Shown here: in pieces, positions 13,201 to 23,216 of the stretch
How positions within the stretch are numbered: the first letter of the stretch is position 1
Layout of the letters: every line of letters starts with the position of its first letter
Assembly (NCBI RefSeq): GCF_033439725.1
Contig: NW_026944384.1
Location: 1,488,001 to 1,552,000 of the forward strand
Direction of reading: 5' to 3'
DNA from: Neurospora tetraspora
Lineage: Eukaryota; Ascomycota; Sordariomycetes; Sordariales; Sordariaceae
Length of the DNA: 64,000 bases
Program-made: the position numbers and the translations under genes
The notes under the pieces: model-generated
Database searches by the model: none
What the model saw: the letters and a program-made list of their open reading frames with translations, nothing else
Told to the model about the DNA's origin: nothing

Positions 13201-13555
13201 ACCCGCGGCCGCGACCGCGGCTGCGGCTGCCACGGTTGAGGCTGAGGCTGAGGTTGAGGTTGAGGTCGAGGCTGGGGGGTCACCACAAGAAGAAGCTCAT
13301 AAGAGGGGTGAAAGGAAAGCGACACCAAGCAAGCCCAAGACACCACCAGCACCAGCACCAGTGGCAGAAGCGCAGAAGACCTCACCAACGATACCGCCAA
13401 CACTTTCCACACCACCAACGACATCATCACCACCGTCAACGAAGACACCCACAAAATCATCGAAAGAGAGAAAGACAAAAGAAGCCGGTGTTGAACCACC
13501 ATTACCGTCGTCGTCGGAGAAGAGGGTGAAGTGGGAGGATCTAGCAGATCTGTAG
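10262..13555 (+). CDS. Mitochondrial pentatricopeptide-repeat-like protein with a low-complexity tail
   Basis: A single exon encodes 1097 residues. The first 45 residues are rich in Arg, Ser and Ala and lack acids until about residue 55, typical of a mitochondrial targeting sequence. Residues about 195-300 contain a possible KH-like RNA-binding segment (YLILKGYHRSVNTAIDEI). Residues about 420-640 contain helical pairs of PPR type, for example VTVNTILTHCKAQRKLDLA. The family usually binds mitochondrial mRNAs and controls their stability or translation. I cannot name the ortholog; candidates are fungal cox1/cob translation activators. The last 270 residues are low complexity (Ala, Glu-Val, Pro-Thr, Ser runs). 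The proline stretch near residue 98 is encoded by an ACC/CAC repeat. The start is the first ATG and gives the targeting sequence directly. Confidence 0.75.
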   Translation: MSLGVKQLWRALSNSNGARGLSLIPRECAPALTRAAPTSRSTLRALHSRLPLSDQSQSEDIHSHDELEANDVQHTTTEVHDSGEYKTPTDPSRASPPPPPPPPREAQEQAQTRARNVRDKGPGLVNRLAKVPVRAHPALESVFVRPVTEYPDQYETRGSVRSHRKDNARQKKVLGTRVPTDLSDWRATLRKLYQWTPMCLPEQFADTVKVIMPRETAPRLLSDSEWSVWDIKSRTGCRMVLYRYGDAGYEEGTEDHDPYLILKGYHRSVNTAIDEILSVTRRVTVISRTQDTEEVLWDGKVAGQDLSLPAPSVYVYARRTPSPLAPYNVNIRADEFPKPEEWTRKTFEEYVDVLIKSRMPPSLASKLYPEHGRHELAVIEQLVAVFNDEVAAQFVSNAAFKMALHYMTRGGETWRPELLSLFNYAQSGRRMQLDVEVFNILAEAAVKTRSLYRFSQVLYLMVTRGYQPNLRTWILFLRMFEAEEVKRYVLQAMNDRGLFNAHGALRMIANEMAPHDAYRAVQLRWDVPTFLAKQDELYGRERKWVSIDAINKIIHVFGSYSKFAEIRQLLDLIFTGELVAYPDQVTVNTILTHCKAQRKLDLAVEFIQLFEGHNADNNTKTPLKLDKMACDILFDLANWQKKPHVLSTIWRYAHLVNATTSEMRRRGTNLLAMDETELKKEKLVRRLKLGDEERVQFLRQLLIGEFIQANGGEEVFGKVIAGIAKGEQEHQRGVEEMAEQEEEDNEGIPTALGDWFQSQSLVDSSSPTTPPSSSSSPTSSNPSQPNPNHNILQSHSSEQTEPITWGNIYGSFQSWSFTSQFLHLEPSAPIGSLLQQALERDRELHLALREDGLDRLDVEELMKPIEIPTQSRTKPAFAEVRRLFMREREAMKRGVEKVGVKEGDRDGDGEVQEAMAFGTAMRRQAVDQWSGGGGGDGEAAAAAKNASVDEAASAAAAAKPKPSSPPKSKKVVVTREQKQQPAAATAAAAATVEAEAEVEVEVEAGGSPQEEAHKRGERKATPSKPKTPPAPAPVAEAQKTSPTIPPTLSTPPTTSSPPSTKTPTKSSKERKTKEAGVEPPLPSSSEKRVKWEDLADL

Positions 13556-13734
13556 AGAGCTGGTCTAGCTGAGCTGAGGGATGAGATTTGTGTATGTGTG
13601 TGTGATGAGGAAAGCGTAGTAGGTAGTGTAAACTAGTTCTTGTACAAGTATATTCGGAAGGGATCTATAAACCATAGTTTCTTACGCTCTCAGTTTCCAT
13701 CATTTGTCTGTCTGTCACTCATCCATCCCCTATC

Positions 13735-13762
13735 CTCCATCCTCCATCCTCCATCCTCCTCT
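13735..13762. repeat. TCCTCCA tandem repeat
   Basis: About four copies of a seven-base CCTCCAT unit form a pyrimidine tract in the leader of the broken gene that follows. Such CT tracts are common near fungal transcription starts. Confidence 0.7.
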
Positions 13763-13804
13763 TCCAAACTCCCTCGACATTCAAAAAGAACAACATCCTT
13801 CAAA

Positions 13805-14620
13805 ATGGTCACCACAAAGTCCCTCGCCCTCGCCCTCACCGCCCTTTCCCTCGCCGCTCCCACCACCGTCTCGACCACTTCAACCCCCTCAACCGACTCC
13901 CCTTCCTCCTCCTCCTTCCCCTCCTCCTCCCCCTCTTCCTCCTCCGAAACCAAACCCTTCACCTTCTCCGAATGCCGTGGGTAGAAGACCTCCTCAACCC
14001 CTCCGCCATAGCCCTCCCTAACCCCCGAAGAGGTCCTAGAAGCATACCTATTACGCTTCCATCAACTCTACCTCTACTTCTTCCACCGAAACTTCTTCCA
14101 CCGAAGAAGAAAAGATCTCCAAACGCGCCGGTGACCCATGGAGCAGCGCAGTCTCGCGCGTCAACGTGCAATGGGCGACGCCATCAACGTGATCAACGAG
14201 ATGGCTGCTCAAGGCTCAAGGCGAGAAGTACTACACGATTACTACCTAGTGGGGGGGGACGACGACGCTGTGGATGAGCGGCTCGGGCGGCGAGGTTGAG
14301 TGGGACGTTGGCTGATACGGCGCGGCGGAGGCGGAGAGGATTTTGGGCGTGAGTTTTTTTTTTTGTTTTTTTCTGTTATTTCTTTATCTGTCTTCGTCTG
14401 GTGGCTTTTTCGCAAGAGCTTTGCTAATTGTGATTGATCTCTGAAAAATATAGTGAACACGTCGCTCGCACAAACCGGAGGCCAGATAATGGATTATTGC
14501 ACTTGGGAGGGAGACACGACGGGTGGTATTGAGAATGCCCGCTGGGTGCGGGAATGGATGGGTATACCGTTGTTAAGCTTGAAAATAAGTGGTCTGGGGG
14601 ACCGGGGGAGGGATAGGTAG
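13805..14620 (+). pseudogene. Decayed gene for a secreted Ser/Thr-rich protein
   Basis: An ATG in a good context (CAAAATGGTC) opens a signal peptide (MVTTKSLALALTALSLAA) followed by a Ser/Pro/Thr-rich stretch, but the frame stops at 13982. Protein-like sequence then continues in other frames: VEDLLNPSAIALPNP (13981-14025), EEVLEAY (about 14026-14048), and ISKRAGDPWSSAVSRVN (about 14110-14170). Further pieces lie in shifted frames up to 14348. A good GT-AG intron at 14349-14453 is followed by an open piece (TGGQIMDYCTWEGDTTGG) that stops at 14620. Joining the pieces needs at least three frame changes and the removal of stop codons, so I call it a pseudogene. I do not recognise the family. A mis-assembled or intron-rich intact gene is the alternative. 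Confidence 0.5.
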
Positions 14621-14964
14621 GTAGACACTGTGCGTTGATAACAACAATAAATAACACTGAGTGACACCCATCATATCCTTTCGCTCCAGCCAGTTCCAAG
14701 ATGTGGTGATCTGGATAAGAAGGAAAGCAGAGCCAAAAAGAAATGGAGGAAGAGAAAAAAAGAACATACAACACCAGGGATTCGCTGGTCGTCACCGACC
14801 CAACTACTAGTCTGGCCCTCACTGGCTTATCTATGGGAGAGCGGACGGGATCCCGAGTTTTCCAGTGGGTATGGTCGTACGTGCTTACTATCTTTCCAAG
14901 CTCTGTTTATAATCCAAGGACAAGTTGAAATAGGATGTGATGTTTTGGGGTGCTGATGTGTGTG
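14621..14964. other. Intergenic region
   Basis: No gene is seen. It lies between the end of the decayed gene and the 3' end of the convergent membrane-protein gene, so it probably holds both 3' UTRs. Confidence 0.4.
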
Positions 14965-17355
14965 CTACAACGTCTCGCCTTTCCAAGGCCGACGAACAGC
15001 AGCCCCCTGTGAGCCAGTTACCACAGTAAAAGCAAGACAATCCCCCGTTTGGCTTTCTACCACGCCGTACTGAACCTTCGGCTCCTCTTCCTCATCCCCA
15101 TCATTGGGGTTCTTCGTTCGGCCGCGGTGGCGGAAATGCTTGGCTAGTTCGTCAGCTGAAGCGTTGCCGCTGCAACCGGCGAAGACATGGGCCAGTGATT
15201 GTCCTTGTAGCTGAGGTTCATCGCCGTTTCTGATGCTGTTGTAACTCATCTGTGTCCTTGCGGCGGGTGCTTCATCCTGGATACTTGTATCGTCGCCGGC
15301 TGATCCATCAATGCTCGTTGGGCGGTCGTCCCCCGATGATTCGGATTTGGACCTCCCGCTTTGGAGAACGGCGTTTGCGATCTCCAAAGGACTCATCGTA
15401 AAGTCTCGGCCCAGCCGCCACCAACCCCCAAAAAGCAGAAGCGTGGCGAGTGGTCCGGCAAGACTGACTATGACTGCGAGGATGAGGGCTGGTATGTTTG
15501 CAACGTAATGTACTTGGGTGGCATGGCGAGTGTAGGGAACTCCTTTCTGCATAATGGGGGGTAGCTGTTTGCCAAGTTCGCCGGTTATTTCGCCCGTCAG
15601 ATCGTAGATAGGATCGGCAGCGGAACGAATAGACATTCGAAAGGCTATTTCACGGTAACTGTTGATGATATAATCCATCGGATCGTTGAAGTATTGATAA
15701 CAAGGTTCGTTGTAGTCAGTGCTACTCCAGTTCGCTGCGTATAGGTTGGCGATAAGTCCTTCATTGTATGTTCTGTACGACTCGCGATCGTAATACTTCA
15801 GCCATGAAGTTGAGTTGAACAGTGAAGTTCCGACTTGCGAAAGTGGCAGCCAGTTATTTCCCGCCTTTACATCCTGATAATTAATAAAAACCTGATTTAT
15901 CATAACACTTCGAAATGTCAATTTTGGTTAGCCTGAGAATTTGGATTGGGGAAGGAGGGCTCAAAGCTAGTGGTAGTGACTTACAGGGGCTCTACAAAAG
16001 AGTCATTTTTCCAACTTTTTGACTGCAAGGTCGCAATTTCTCCCTGGAGACTTAAGTCATACAGCATTGCTGAAGGGTTAAGAAAACATGTATGGTTGAG
16101 GTAAGCACCGGTGCACCCAGTATTAGCTTTCCGCCTTGTGGTAACCTGGAACATCCACCTAACCGACCATAAATCGTCTTCCGAGAGGTTGTAGTTGATG
16201 GTTGGAGTCACCGATGACTGGAACATCGGTATTTTACCATAAGGCGTCCCTTCTTGGTGCTTTTTGGGAAGATGTTTAGGATCAAGGTCATACTTATCCG
16301 TGTTGGGACTGATTTCAGTGCAGTTAATAACATCGAAGCCGAAAGCCTAAAACGTCGAGCTCAGTTAGTTATGGGCAAGGAAAAGATGAACTCAAGACGG
16401 AAAGCCCGTTGAAAAAAAATATCATCCAGAAAGTACATCTCACCTTAATGGTCAAGGTGCAATTCTCGCACCGTGCTCCTGGAATTCGCAGGGGTGCTTT
16501 GTCTAAGAAGTCCCGAATCACATCTGAAAATCCGGGCGAGAACTGCCCATCATCAGAGTCATCTAAAGTGCTCATCTTTCCGGCCCAAAAGTTGCTGATG
16601 TTGACAGTAATCGGAAGATCAATCGTGCCGTTCTGCGATACGTTGATGACCTGGACGGATGATGATCGTTGTATCAGAGGGCCGCGAAGTAGAGCCGTGA
16701 TTGTGACGAGGATAGACACTATATAAATGTCAGTCATGATGCCATAGATATTGTGGATGTGGTCATGACCGGGGCAGGGAAGTAATGGAATGCTAACCTG
16801 AACTGACGCGAATCGCCTTTCCCTGGAAAATAGACTTGATTGCGCCCATGGTGCTTGAAGACCCAGCCCAGTTATGATGGAGGCTGCTAATCTGCCAGGC
16901 ATGTTGTGTCAGTTGATATCATACCGATGACCGAGAAATGGTGGAACTCAACTGGTACCGGCGTTGTTGCTTGTACCCAGAAGAATATCACGGCTGCTTG
17001 GGCAAAGGCAAGCCCCATCAACGCATTTGCAAGAGTTGACGTGTAGGCCAAAAGAACACCGGGTTGTTTGAGCCCGGACCAGTCCTTTTCCAGACCACCA
17101 TCACTCTCGAGAACGACTCCTATAGCAATTCCTGTGCCTAGTTCTTGCAATTAGCAATGTCATCATCTGGCTACAGTCGCAGTGTCAAAAGAGACGTAAG
17201 AACGAGTACTCACAACATATACAAAAGACCAGTGGGATAATCCCAAACCAGGGGAAACGTCTGAGGCCGCCTGGTTTCCAAGGGATTTTGCCCGCAGAGT
17301 CCTTCGATGAGTGTTTGTTGTAAGGAAACATGGGGTTCTTGATCAGTGACTCCAT
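14965..17355 (-). CDS. Multi-pass membrane protein with a large non-cytosolic domain (fungal DUF3176-like)
   Basis: Six exons on the minus strand (17355-17214, 17137-16959, 16891-16798, 16718-16444, 16346-15985, 15907-14965) join in phase to 664 residues. An in-frame stop precedes the ATG. Membrane segments are visible at about 36-57 (FGIIPLVFCICCTGIAIGVV), 72-103, 138-150 and 487-512 (IPALILAVIVSLAGPLATLL). Between the third and fourth lies a domain of over 300 residues with several N-glycosylation sites and paired cysteines (CENCTLTIK, NCTE). A polar acidic C-terminal tail follows. The layout resembles fungal DUF3176-type proteins, whose function is unknown. The last intron has a CTAAC branch point 18 nt before its acceptor, which fixes an otherwise ambiguous junction. 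I cannot assign a function. Confidence 0.8.
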
Positions 17356-18355
17356 GACTAAACTCTATTCGATGAACAGCGAGGTATGGAACGAACATGT
17401 GAGTGGTTGTGAAGAGCGAAGAAGCAAGCTTGATGCCCATACTTATGGGTTTGGAACAATCAATGGGAGGGCGTTGACTCTGAACATTGAACGTGATTCA
17501 AGTGGGCGGTGCTCGAGTAGCTTTTCTTGAGCCACCACGAGACATTGTATGCATATCGGAAAGTGCTTTGTTTACGAACGGTTGTGCGAACTCGGATCCC
17601 GCTATGTATTTGATCAGGAACGTCCTATCAGACCGAAGCTAGACGGACGGCAACTGACAAAACCCCAGCCTGAATTCATTGCAAGGCCGGAAAGGTCTAG
17701 GCTCAGCCATCGTGAGTCGTTGTACAACATGCTTTTGTGAACATGAAGATCTGTGTTGTGGGACTCTGGCTGATAAAGACTATCCGCCTCGCATGATGCG
17801 GTCGCTGCCGTTAACCTGAGCGTGGAGGTTAGAACAGGGCAAGACATAACAGTTGTAGATGTACAAGAAGAATGAAAATGGGAGGGTGATGTCGCAACAC
17901 GAAGAACAGATGAGCAACCGGGCGGGGACTGCGAGAAAACTTGTACCACGAACTCGTCCCATTTTACGCCTCAAGCAAGGCCATTTCAGTTAAAGACGGC
18001 AGGAGCATTGACATATCATGGTTGTTAACAGTCTTCGATAATCACCAGGGGCATGACTCCGCTGGCTGGTGATGGTCAGAGGAAGGGAAGGAGTTGATTG
18101 AAAGGAGGAAGTAAATAAACTGACAGTGTACTAGTAAGCGACAAAAAGTGGACCGAGTCATAGACTCGCTAATTAGCACTGTGCCTTCAAGCGCCAAGAG
18201 TGCCTGGACCGGGGGCCATTCGTACTTGCAGCCTGCCGGTATTTTGCCGCCAACTTAAATGTTTGGAGCTACCTCTACGGCCACCACGGTCACAACCCCA
18301 GGCACCGCGTGTCTACAATACATTTACAACCACATTCTCTTGAATAACCGTCGCC
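17356..18355. other. Divergent intergenic region
   Basis: No gene is supported in this 1-kb stretch. It lies between two divergently transcribed genes, so it should hold both promoters. I recognise no specific operator. Confidence 0.4.
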
Positions 18356-21265
18356 ATGTCTAGACGGGATTTCCTTAGCCAGCCTGCGCCTGAGAACTAC
18401 GTCGCCGGTCTCGGTCGTGGTGCCACGGGTTTCACGACACGATCCGATCTTGGTCCCGCGCGCGAGGGTCCTAGCGAAGACCAGATCAAGGCGGCCGTTG
18501 CGAAGAGATCTGCACAGCTAGGCCTGACCGAGGCCAAGGACGACGACAACGACGACGATGGCCGGTATCAGGATCCCGACAACGAGGTCGGTTTGTTTGC
18601 CGGTGGCATATACGAAAAGGACGATGAGGAGGCAGATCAGATATGGAAAGAGGTAGACGACAGGATGGCAAAGCGGCGACAGAAGCAAAGGTTAGTTATC
18701 ACTTCCTATACATCACTTGACATCTACATCCATTCACAAGCCGCCCCTCCCCTCCCCCAACACACCCTCCCAGTCAAACAAGCATGTGGTTTATCGGTCA
18801 AGATAGATGAAAAGCAAAGTACCGACCAGAAATCGCATTTTCACAGGGAAGCACGAGAAGAAGCCGAACGATTAGAATACGAACGAAAGAACCCAAAGAT
18901 CCAACAGCAATTCGCCGGCCTTAAACGAGCGCTCGAGACGGTCACCGACGAAGAATGGGCAAACCTACCAGATCCCAAGGACCTTACCGGCAGGACCAAG
19001 AGGGCACGCCAGGCGCGCATGGAGCGCTTCTATGCCGTTCCTGACAGTGTCCTCGCTGCCGCGAGAGATTCCGGCCAGTTCGGAACCACCGTTGCAGAAG
19101 ACGGCACCGCTACCGAGGGGGTCAACAAGGATGGCACAGTCACAGATTTTGCCAAGATCGGCGCGGCCCGCGACAAGGTGTTGAGGGCGCGTTTGGAACA
19201 GCAATCACAGTCGAGTACCGTGGCAACGGCGGGAAGCGCGACGAGTATTGACCCCAAGGGCTACTTGACATCCTTGTCGAGTATGCAGGGTGCGGAACAG
19301 AGTATTGGCGACATCGAGCAGTTCAGGAAAATGCTCAAGTCGGCCGTCGACTCGAACCCGAAACAGGCAGCCAGTTGGATTGCCGCGGCTAGATTGGAGA
19401 TTGCGGCTGGAAAGCCTGGTGCTGCCCGCAGCTTGATCGCAAAGGGCTGCGAACACTGCCCCAAGAGCGAGGATATCTGGCTCGAAAACATTCATTTGAA
19501 CGACAACCGGAACGCCAAGGTCATTGCGGCACAGGCTATTCAAGCCAACCCACACTCGGTCAAACTTTGGGTGGAAGCGATGAAGCTCGAAAACGATCCA
19601 AGGTCGAAGAAGAAGGTTATTCGGAGAGCTCTCGATCACAACCAAGAGTCCGAAGCACTATGGAAGGAGGCTGTCAACCTGGAGGAGGACGTTGAAGACG
19701 CCCGGATTCTACTGGCCAAGGCGACGGAGCTCATCCCTGAGTCCCTCGACCTCTGGCTGGCACTGGCCCGTCTCGAGACCCCCGAAAACGCCCGCAAGGT
19801 TCTCAACAAGGCCGTCAAGAAGGTTCCCAACTCGCACGAACTCTGGATCGCCGCCGCCCGCTTGGAGGAACAACTAGGCGAAGGCAAGAGACGTCCAGTG
19901 ATGAAGAACGCCGTCAAGTTCCTCGCCAAGCAAAACGCCATGCCCAAGCGCGAGGAATGGATCGCCGAAGCGGAAAAGTGCGAAGAAGAAGGCGCCGTCA
20001 TCACCTGCAGCAACATCATCGAAGAAACGCTCGGCTGGGGTCTGGACGAGGACGACGACCGCAAGGAGCTCTGGATGGAAGACGCACGCGCCTCCATCAA
20101 CCGGGACAAGTTCGCCACGGCGCGCGCCATCTACGCCTACGCCATCCGCGTCTTCCCCAACTCGAAATCCCTCTACACGGCCGCCATCGATCTGGAGCGC
20201 AACCATGGCAGCAAGGAAGATCTCTGGCACGCCCTGGAGAAAGCCGTCGAGGCCTGCCCGCACTACGAAGTCTTCTGGCTCATGCTCGCGCGCGAGAAAG
20301 CCGCCGAGGCGGGCGTCGACGAGGCCCGCCTCGTCCTGGCCCGCGCCTTCAAGCAGAACCCGGACAGCGAGGACATCTGGCTGGCGGCCGTCAAGCTGGA
20401 AGCCGACAACGGGTTCATCGACAAGGCGAGGGAACTCCTCAAAACCGCGCGCCAGAACGCGCCCACCGACCGCGTGTGGATGCGCTCCGTGGCGTTTGAG
20501 CGCCAACAAGGCGACAACGAGGCTGCTTTGGACCTGGTCCAACAGGCCTTACAACTCTTCCCTTCCAAGCCCAAACTCTGGATGATGAAGGGCCAAATCT
20601 ACGAGGACCTCGCCCAACTTGGCCCTGCGCGGGAAGCCTACAGCACCGGCGTCCGCGCCGTCCCCTCGTCCATCCCGCTCTGGCTGCTGTACTCGCGTCT
20701 AGAAGAAAAGGCCGGCAACGTGGTCAAGGCGCGCTCGGTCCTCGACCGCGCCCGCCAAGCCGTCCCCAAGTCCCCCGAGCTCTGGACGGAACTCATCCGC
20801 GTCGAGCGGCGCGCGGGCAACCTCAACCAAGCCAAGTCGCTCATGGCGCAAGCACTCCAGCAGATGCCCAAGTCAGGACTGCTGTGGGCGGAAAGGATTT
20901 TGAATCTAGAGCCGCGCACGCAGCGGAAATCCTTGCTCGCAGAAGCCGTCAAGAAAGTGGAAGACGACCCGATCTTGTTGGTTACGGCGGCGAGGATCTT
21001 GTGGGCGGAGAGAAAACTGGATCGGGCGCAGAACTGGTTCGAGAAGGCGCTGTTGTTGGACAGAGATGTGGGCGATACGTGGGCGTGGTATTACAAGTTT
21101 TTGGTGCAGCATGGGACCGAGGAGAAGAGGGCGGATTTGGTGGCCAAGTGTGTTCTCAATGATCCGAGGCATGGTGAGGAGTGGACGAGGGTGGCGAAGG
21201 ATCCGAGGAATGCGGGGAGGAAGACGGAGGAGGTGTTGAAGTTGGTGGCGGAGACTTTGTCTTGA
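18356..21265 (+). CDS. prp1: Pre-mRNA splicing factor Prp1/Prp6 (U4/U6.U5 tri-snRNP)
   Basis: This is a nuclear scaffold of the U4/U6.U5 tri-snRNP, called Prp6 in budding yeast and Prp1 in fission yeast. The N-terminus is the conserved PRP1_N block (FLSQPAPENYVAGLGRGATG; DDDDGRYQDPDNEVGLFAGG region). From about residue 280 to the end it is a long array of HAT/TPR helical repeats with recurring xxLWxxxAxLE units (SEDIWLAAVKLEADNG, SPELWTELIRVERRAG). I infer one intron at 18691-18846, GT-AG, ending TTTTCACAG, giving 917 residues. The intron is 156 nt, divisible by three, and contains no stop in frame, so an unspliced message would encode 969 residues. Removing it restores the conserved RQKQREAREEAERLEYERKN helix, which is why I treat it as an intron. 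Confidence 0.95.
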   Translation: MSRRDFLSQPAPENYVAGLGRGATGFTTRSDLGPAREGPSEDQIKAAVAKRSAQLGLTEAKDDDNDDDGRYQDPDNEVGLFAGGIYEKDDEEADQIWKEVDDRMAKRRQKQRLVITSYTSLDIYIHSQAAPPLPQHTLPVKQACGLSVKIDEKQSTDQKSHFHREAREEAERLEYERKNPKIQQQFAGLKRALETVTDEEWANLPDPKDLTGRTKRARQARMERFYAVPDSVLAAARDSGQFGTTVAEDGTATEGVNKDGTVTDFAKIGAARDKVLRARLEQQSQSSTVATAGSATSIDPKGYLTSLSSMQGAEQSIGDIEQFRKMLKSAVDSNPKQAASWIAAARLEIAAGKPGAARSLIAKGCEHCPKSEDIWLENIHLNDNRNAKVIAAQAIQANPHSVKLWVEAMKLENDPRSKKKVIRRALDHNQESEALWKEAVNLEEDVEDARILLAKATELIPESLDLWLALARLETPENARKVLNKAVKKVPNSHELWIAAARLEEQLGEGKRRPVMKNAVKFLAKQNAMPKREEWIAEAEKCEEEGAVITCSNIIEETLGWGLDEDDDRKELWMEDARASINRDKFATARAIYAYAIRVFPNSKSLYTAAIDLERNHGSKEDLWHALEKAVEACPHYEVFWLMLAREKAAEAGVDEARLVLARAFKQNPDSEDIWLAAVKLEADNGFIDKARELLKTARQNAPTDRVWMRSVAFERQQGDNEAALDLVQQALQLFPSKPKLWMMKGQIYEDLAQLGPAREAYSTGVRAVPSSIPLWLLYSRLEEKAGNVVKARSVLDRARQAVPKSPELWTELIRVERRAGNLNQAKSLMAQALQQMPKSGLLWAERILNLEPRTQRKSLLAEAVKKVEDDPILLVTAARILWAERKLDRAQNWFEKALLLDRDVGDTWAWYYKFLVQHGTEEKRADLVAKCVLNDPRHGEEWTRVAKDPRNAGRKTEEVLKLVAETLS
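18691..18846 (+). other. In-frame, stop-free intron of Prp1/Prp6
   Basis: The donor is GTTAGT and the acceptor TTTTCACAG. The length is 156 nt and the frame stays open. The encoded 52 residues (starting LVITSYTSLDIYIH) look unlike the flanking charged helix, which supports removal in the main transcript. Confidence 0.85.
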
Positions 21266-21707
21266 GGTGGAGGGAGATAGGGGGTTGTTTACTTTGTGAT
21301 GGTAATATGGTGTTGAGGGTTGAGGGTTGATCAACGCTGGGTCATCAGGTATGGATGAATAGAGCAGCGCAAAAGTTGAATTGAATCAGTCACAGCCACG
21401 GTCAATCATGATCAGCATCGGTGTCTTTGTTTGATGGTTCGCATTATTCGAATTAACTTCTTGTCATAAAGCCCTCCAAATGTCCTAATAAGTCCTAGAA
21501 AACCCAGAGGAAAAACACACCATATCCATGGTGTTGTCAATGCATTGCATCCATTGATGCATAGCGTAGTAAGTAAACCTTAACCCCCAACTCATTCATG
21601 ATATCATTAACCCTTCATCATTATGATCAAAACGCCTTTTGTTCCGCCGACAATGCTGGATTGTGTTGTCATGTTGTTGCTTTCCATCTTTTCTCATAGT
21701 TGGTTGT
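21266..21707. other. Convergent intergenic region
   Basis: No gene is supported. The stretch separates two converging genes and should contain both 3' UTRs. Confidence 0.4.
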
Positions 21708-22331
21708 TTACTTGGAGTTACCGCTACCAAACCAAGACTTGGCCTCGGCAGCCTTCTGCTCCACGGTGCGATCGAACTGGTCGATCTTCTTGAGCGCTTC
21801 GGCCTTGGTGTCCTTGGCGAGCGCCTCGGCTTGGGACTTGGTTGATGAGTAGGTCTTGTCTGCTTGGGAGACCTGTTGTTTTGCGCGTTTCTGTTAGTAT
21901 CCAGCCAGTATCCAACTTTGCGATGATGTGGTTGGTAGTGATGGTGGCCGGCGGGAAGGGGAGCAAAATGGGAAAATCTTTAGATCTAGAAATGGAAGGG
22001 AGAGGAAGAGGGGAGAGAATGTAAACTTACAGCCTCATCAATCTTGCTGCCAATCTCCTTGCCGTACTGGGCGCCTTCCTGGCGGGCGTCGGTCTGCGAA
22101 GAGCGAGGCATCTCGGACTTGATCTTGGCGGCGCCGCGGTGCATGTCGGCTGTTGGGGGGTTTGTTAGTATCGCGTGCCGAAGAAAAGGATCATAATTTA
22201 AAGATGGTGTACATACCCTCAAACTTCTTCTCAGCAGCAGAAGGTTTCCCGCCGGCCTTATAGATGTAGTAACCGCCGATACCGACAACGCCGGCGCCGA
22301 GCATGGGGAGAACGCGAGACTTAGGAGGCAT
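21708..22331 (-). CDS. Small single-pass membrane protein, calcofluor-white-hypersensitive-type family of fungi
   Basis: Three exons (22331-22217, 22149-22031, 21872-21708) join to 132 residues. The start gives MPPKSRVLPMLGAGVVGIGG: a short basic N-terminus and a Gly-rich transmembrane helix ending in YYIYKAGG. The rest is a charged amphipathic helix (about 40-115) rich in Ala, Lys and Glu (ADMHRGAAKIKSEMPR), ending AKSWFGSGNSK. The N-terminus suits insertion in the mitochondrial or ER membrane. Fungal proteins of this plan are often labelled calcofluor white hypersensitive protein. I recall that label rather than derive it, and the biochemical role is unknown. Both introns are GT-AG and in good phase. 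Confidence 0.8.
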
Positions 22332-23216
22332 TTTGGATGTTGTGGTGGTGTTGTTAAAGGTGAAGTGTTTGTTGGTGTTGTTATTGCGTGGTTGCGATTA
22401 TCGCGAGAGTGGTTGTTTGTGTTATTGTTGGTTATTGTGTTGTTGATGTAAGTGGTCTGGCTAAGGTAGACGACGGACGATATTATATACTCCTTCTAAT
22501 GCGCAGAATGCATATGTCATCCCTTCATCTTTCCACTTCCCGTCCCGTAATTCTCCAATTCCAGGTTGGAGCTGCTTCTTGCCTGCGTGCTTGTCAACGC
22601 TGCTGTGTGCCTTCCGTCCATCTGCCATTCAATCATGAATTCATGACGTAGGTCGCTCTGGCCCTGAGCGGGGCCTTTGATAGAGTGGGGAAACGCGTGG
22701 ATGCCAAGACTAGATCTGGACCCACTTGTTTGGTTAAGGTAAGCCCTGAAGCTCAACTGGAGCCAGTGTGGACACCTGCCTAGACGAATTACATCATTGG
22801 GTGGACGCGCCTGATTGAGCACATGAACCCAAAAGTTACAGGGCCCTACAGTTGCGCCTGCTATAGAGACTCTTGGTACCAGCCTCCAGACGGGAGTCCA
22901 GCCCAGCGCTGACCTTGGAACATGTATCGTTCCTCACAGTTCCAGTCGGCGTCCCAGTCGAGCATCCAAACCTGCATCACTCCCGTCTGCAAGCCAAACG
23001 CCCTGCCTGCCTGCTTGCCTGCTGCCGTCCACTCTCGAACCCTCCAATCCGGATGTCCGTGTCTATGAGCAGTAGGTAGAAGAAGAAACACACGACGTTT
23101 GACCCCAGAGAGCGCGTCTCCACGGCGTTGGCTCCGACCCCTACGCCATAGTACTTTGATGTCTTTGTCCTCATCCATATTGTTACATACAGCTCGGCTG
23201 TTGTGACCGAGTAGCC
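22332..23216. other. Divergent intergenic region
   Basis: No gene is supported. The 885 bases lie between two divergent starts and likely hold both promoters. A short run of CTGC/TTGC units lies near 22998-23028. Confidence 0.4.

Noticed and set aside
23025-23050. TCGAACC on the plus strand, a possible B box of a minus-strand tRNA
   Set aside because: No matching acceptor stem or A box within tRNA distance.
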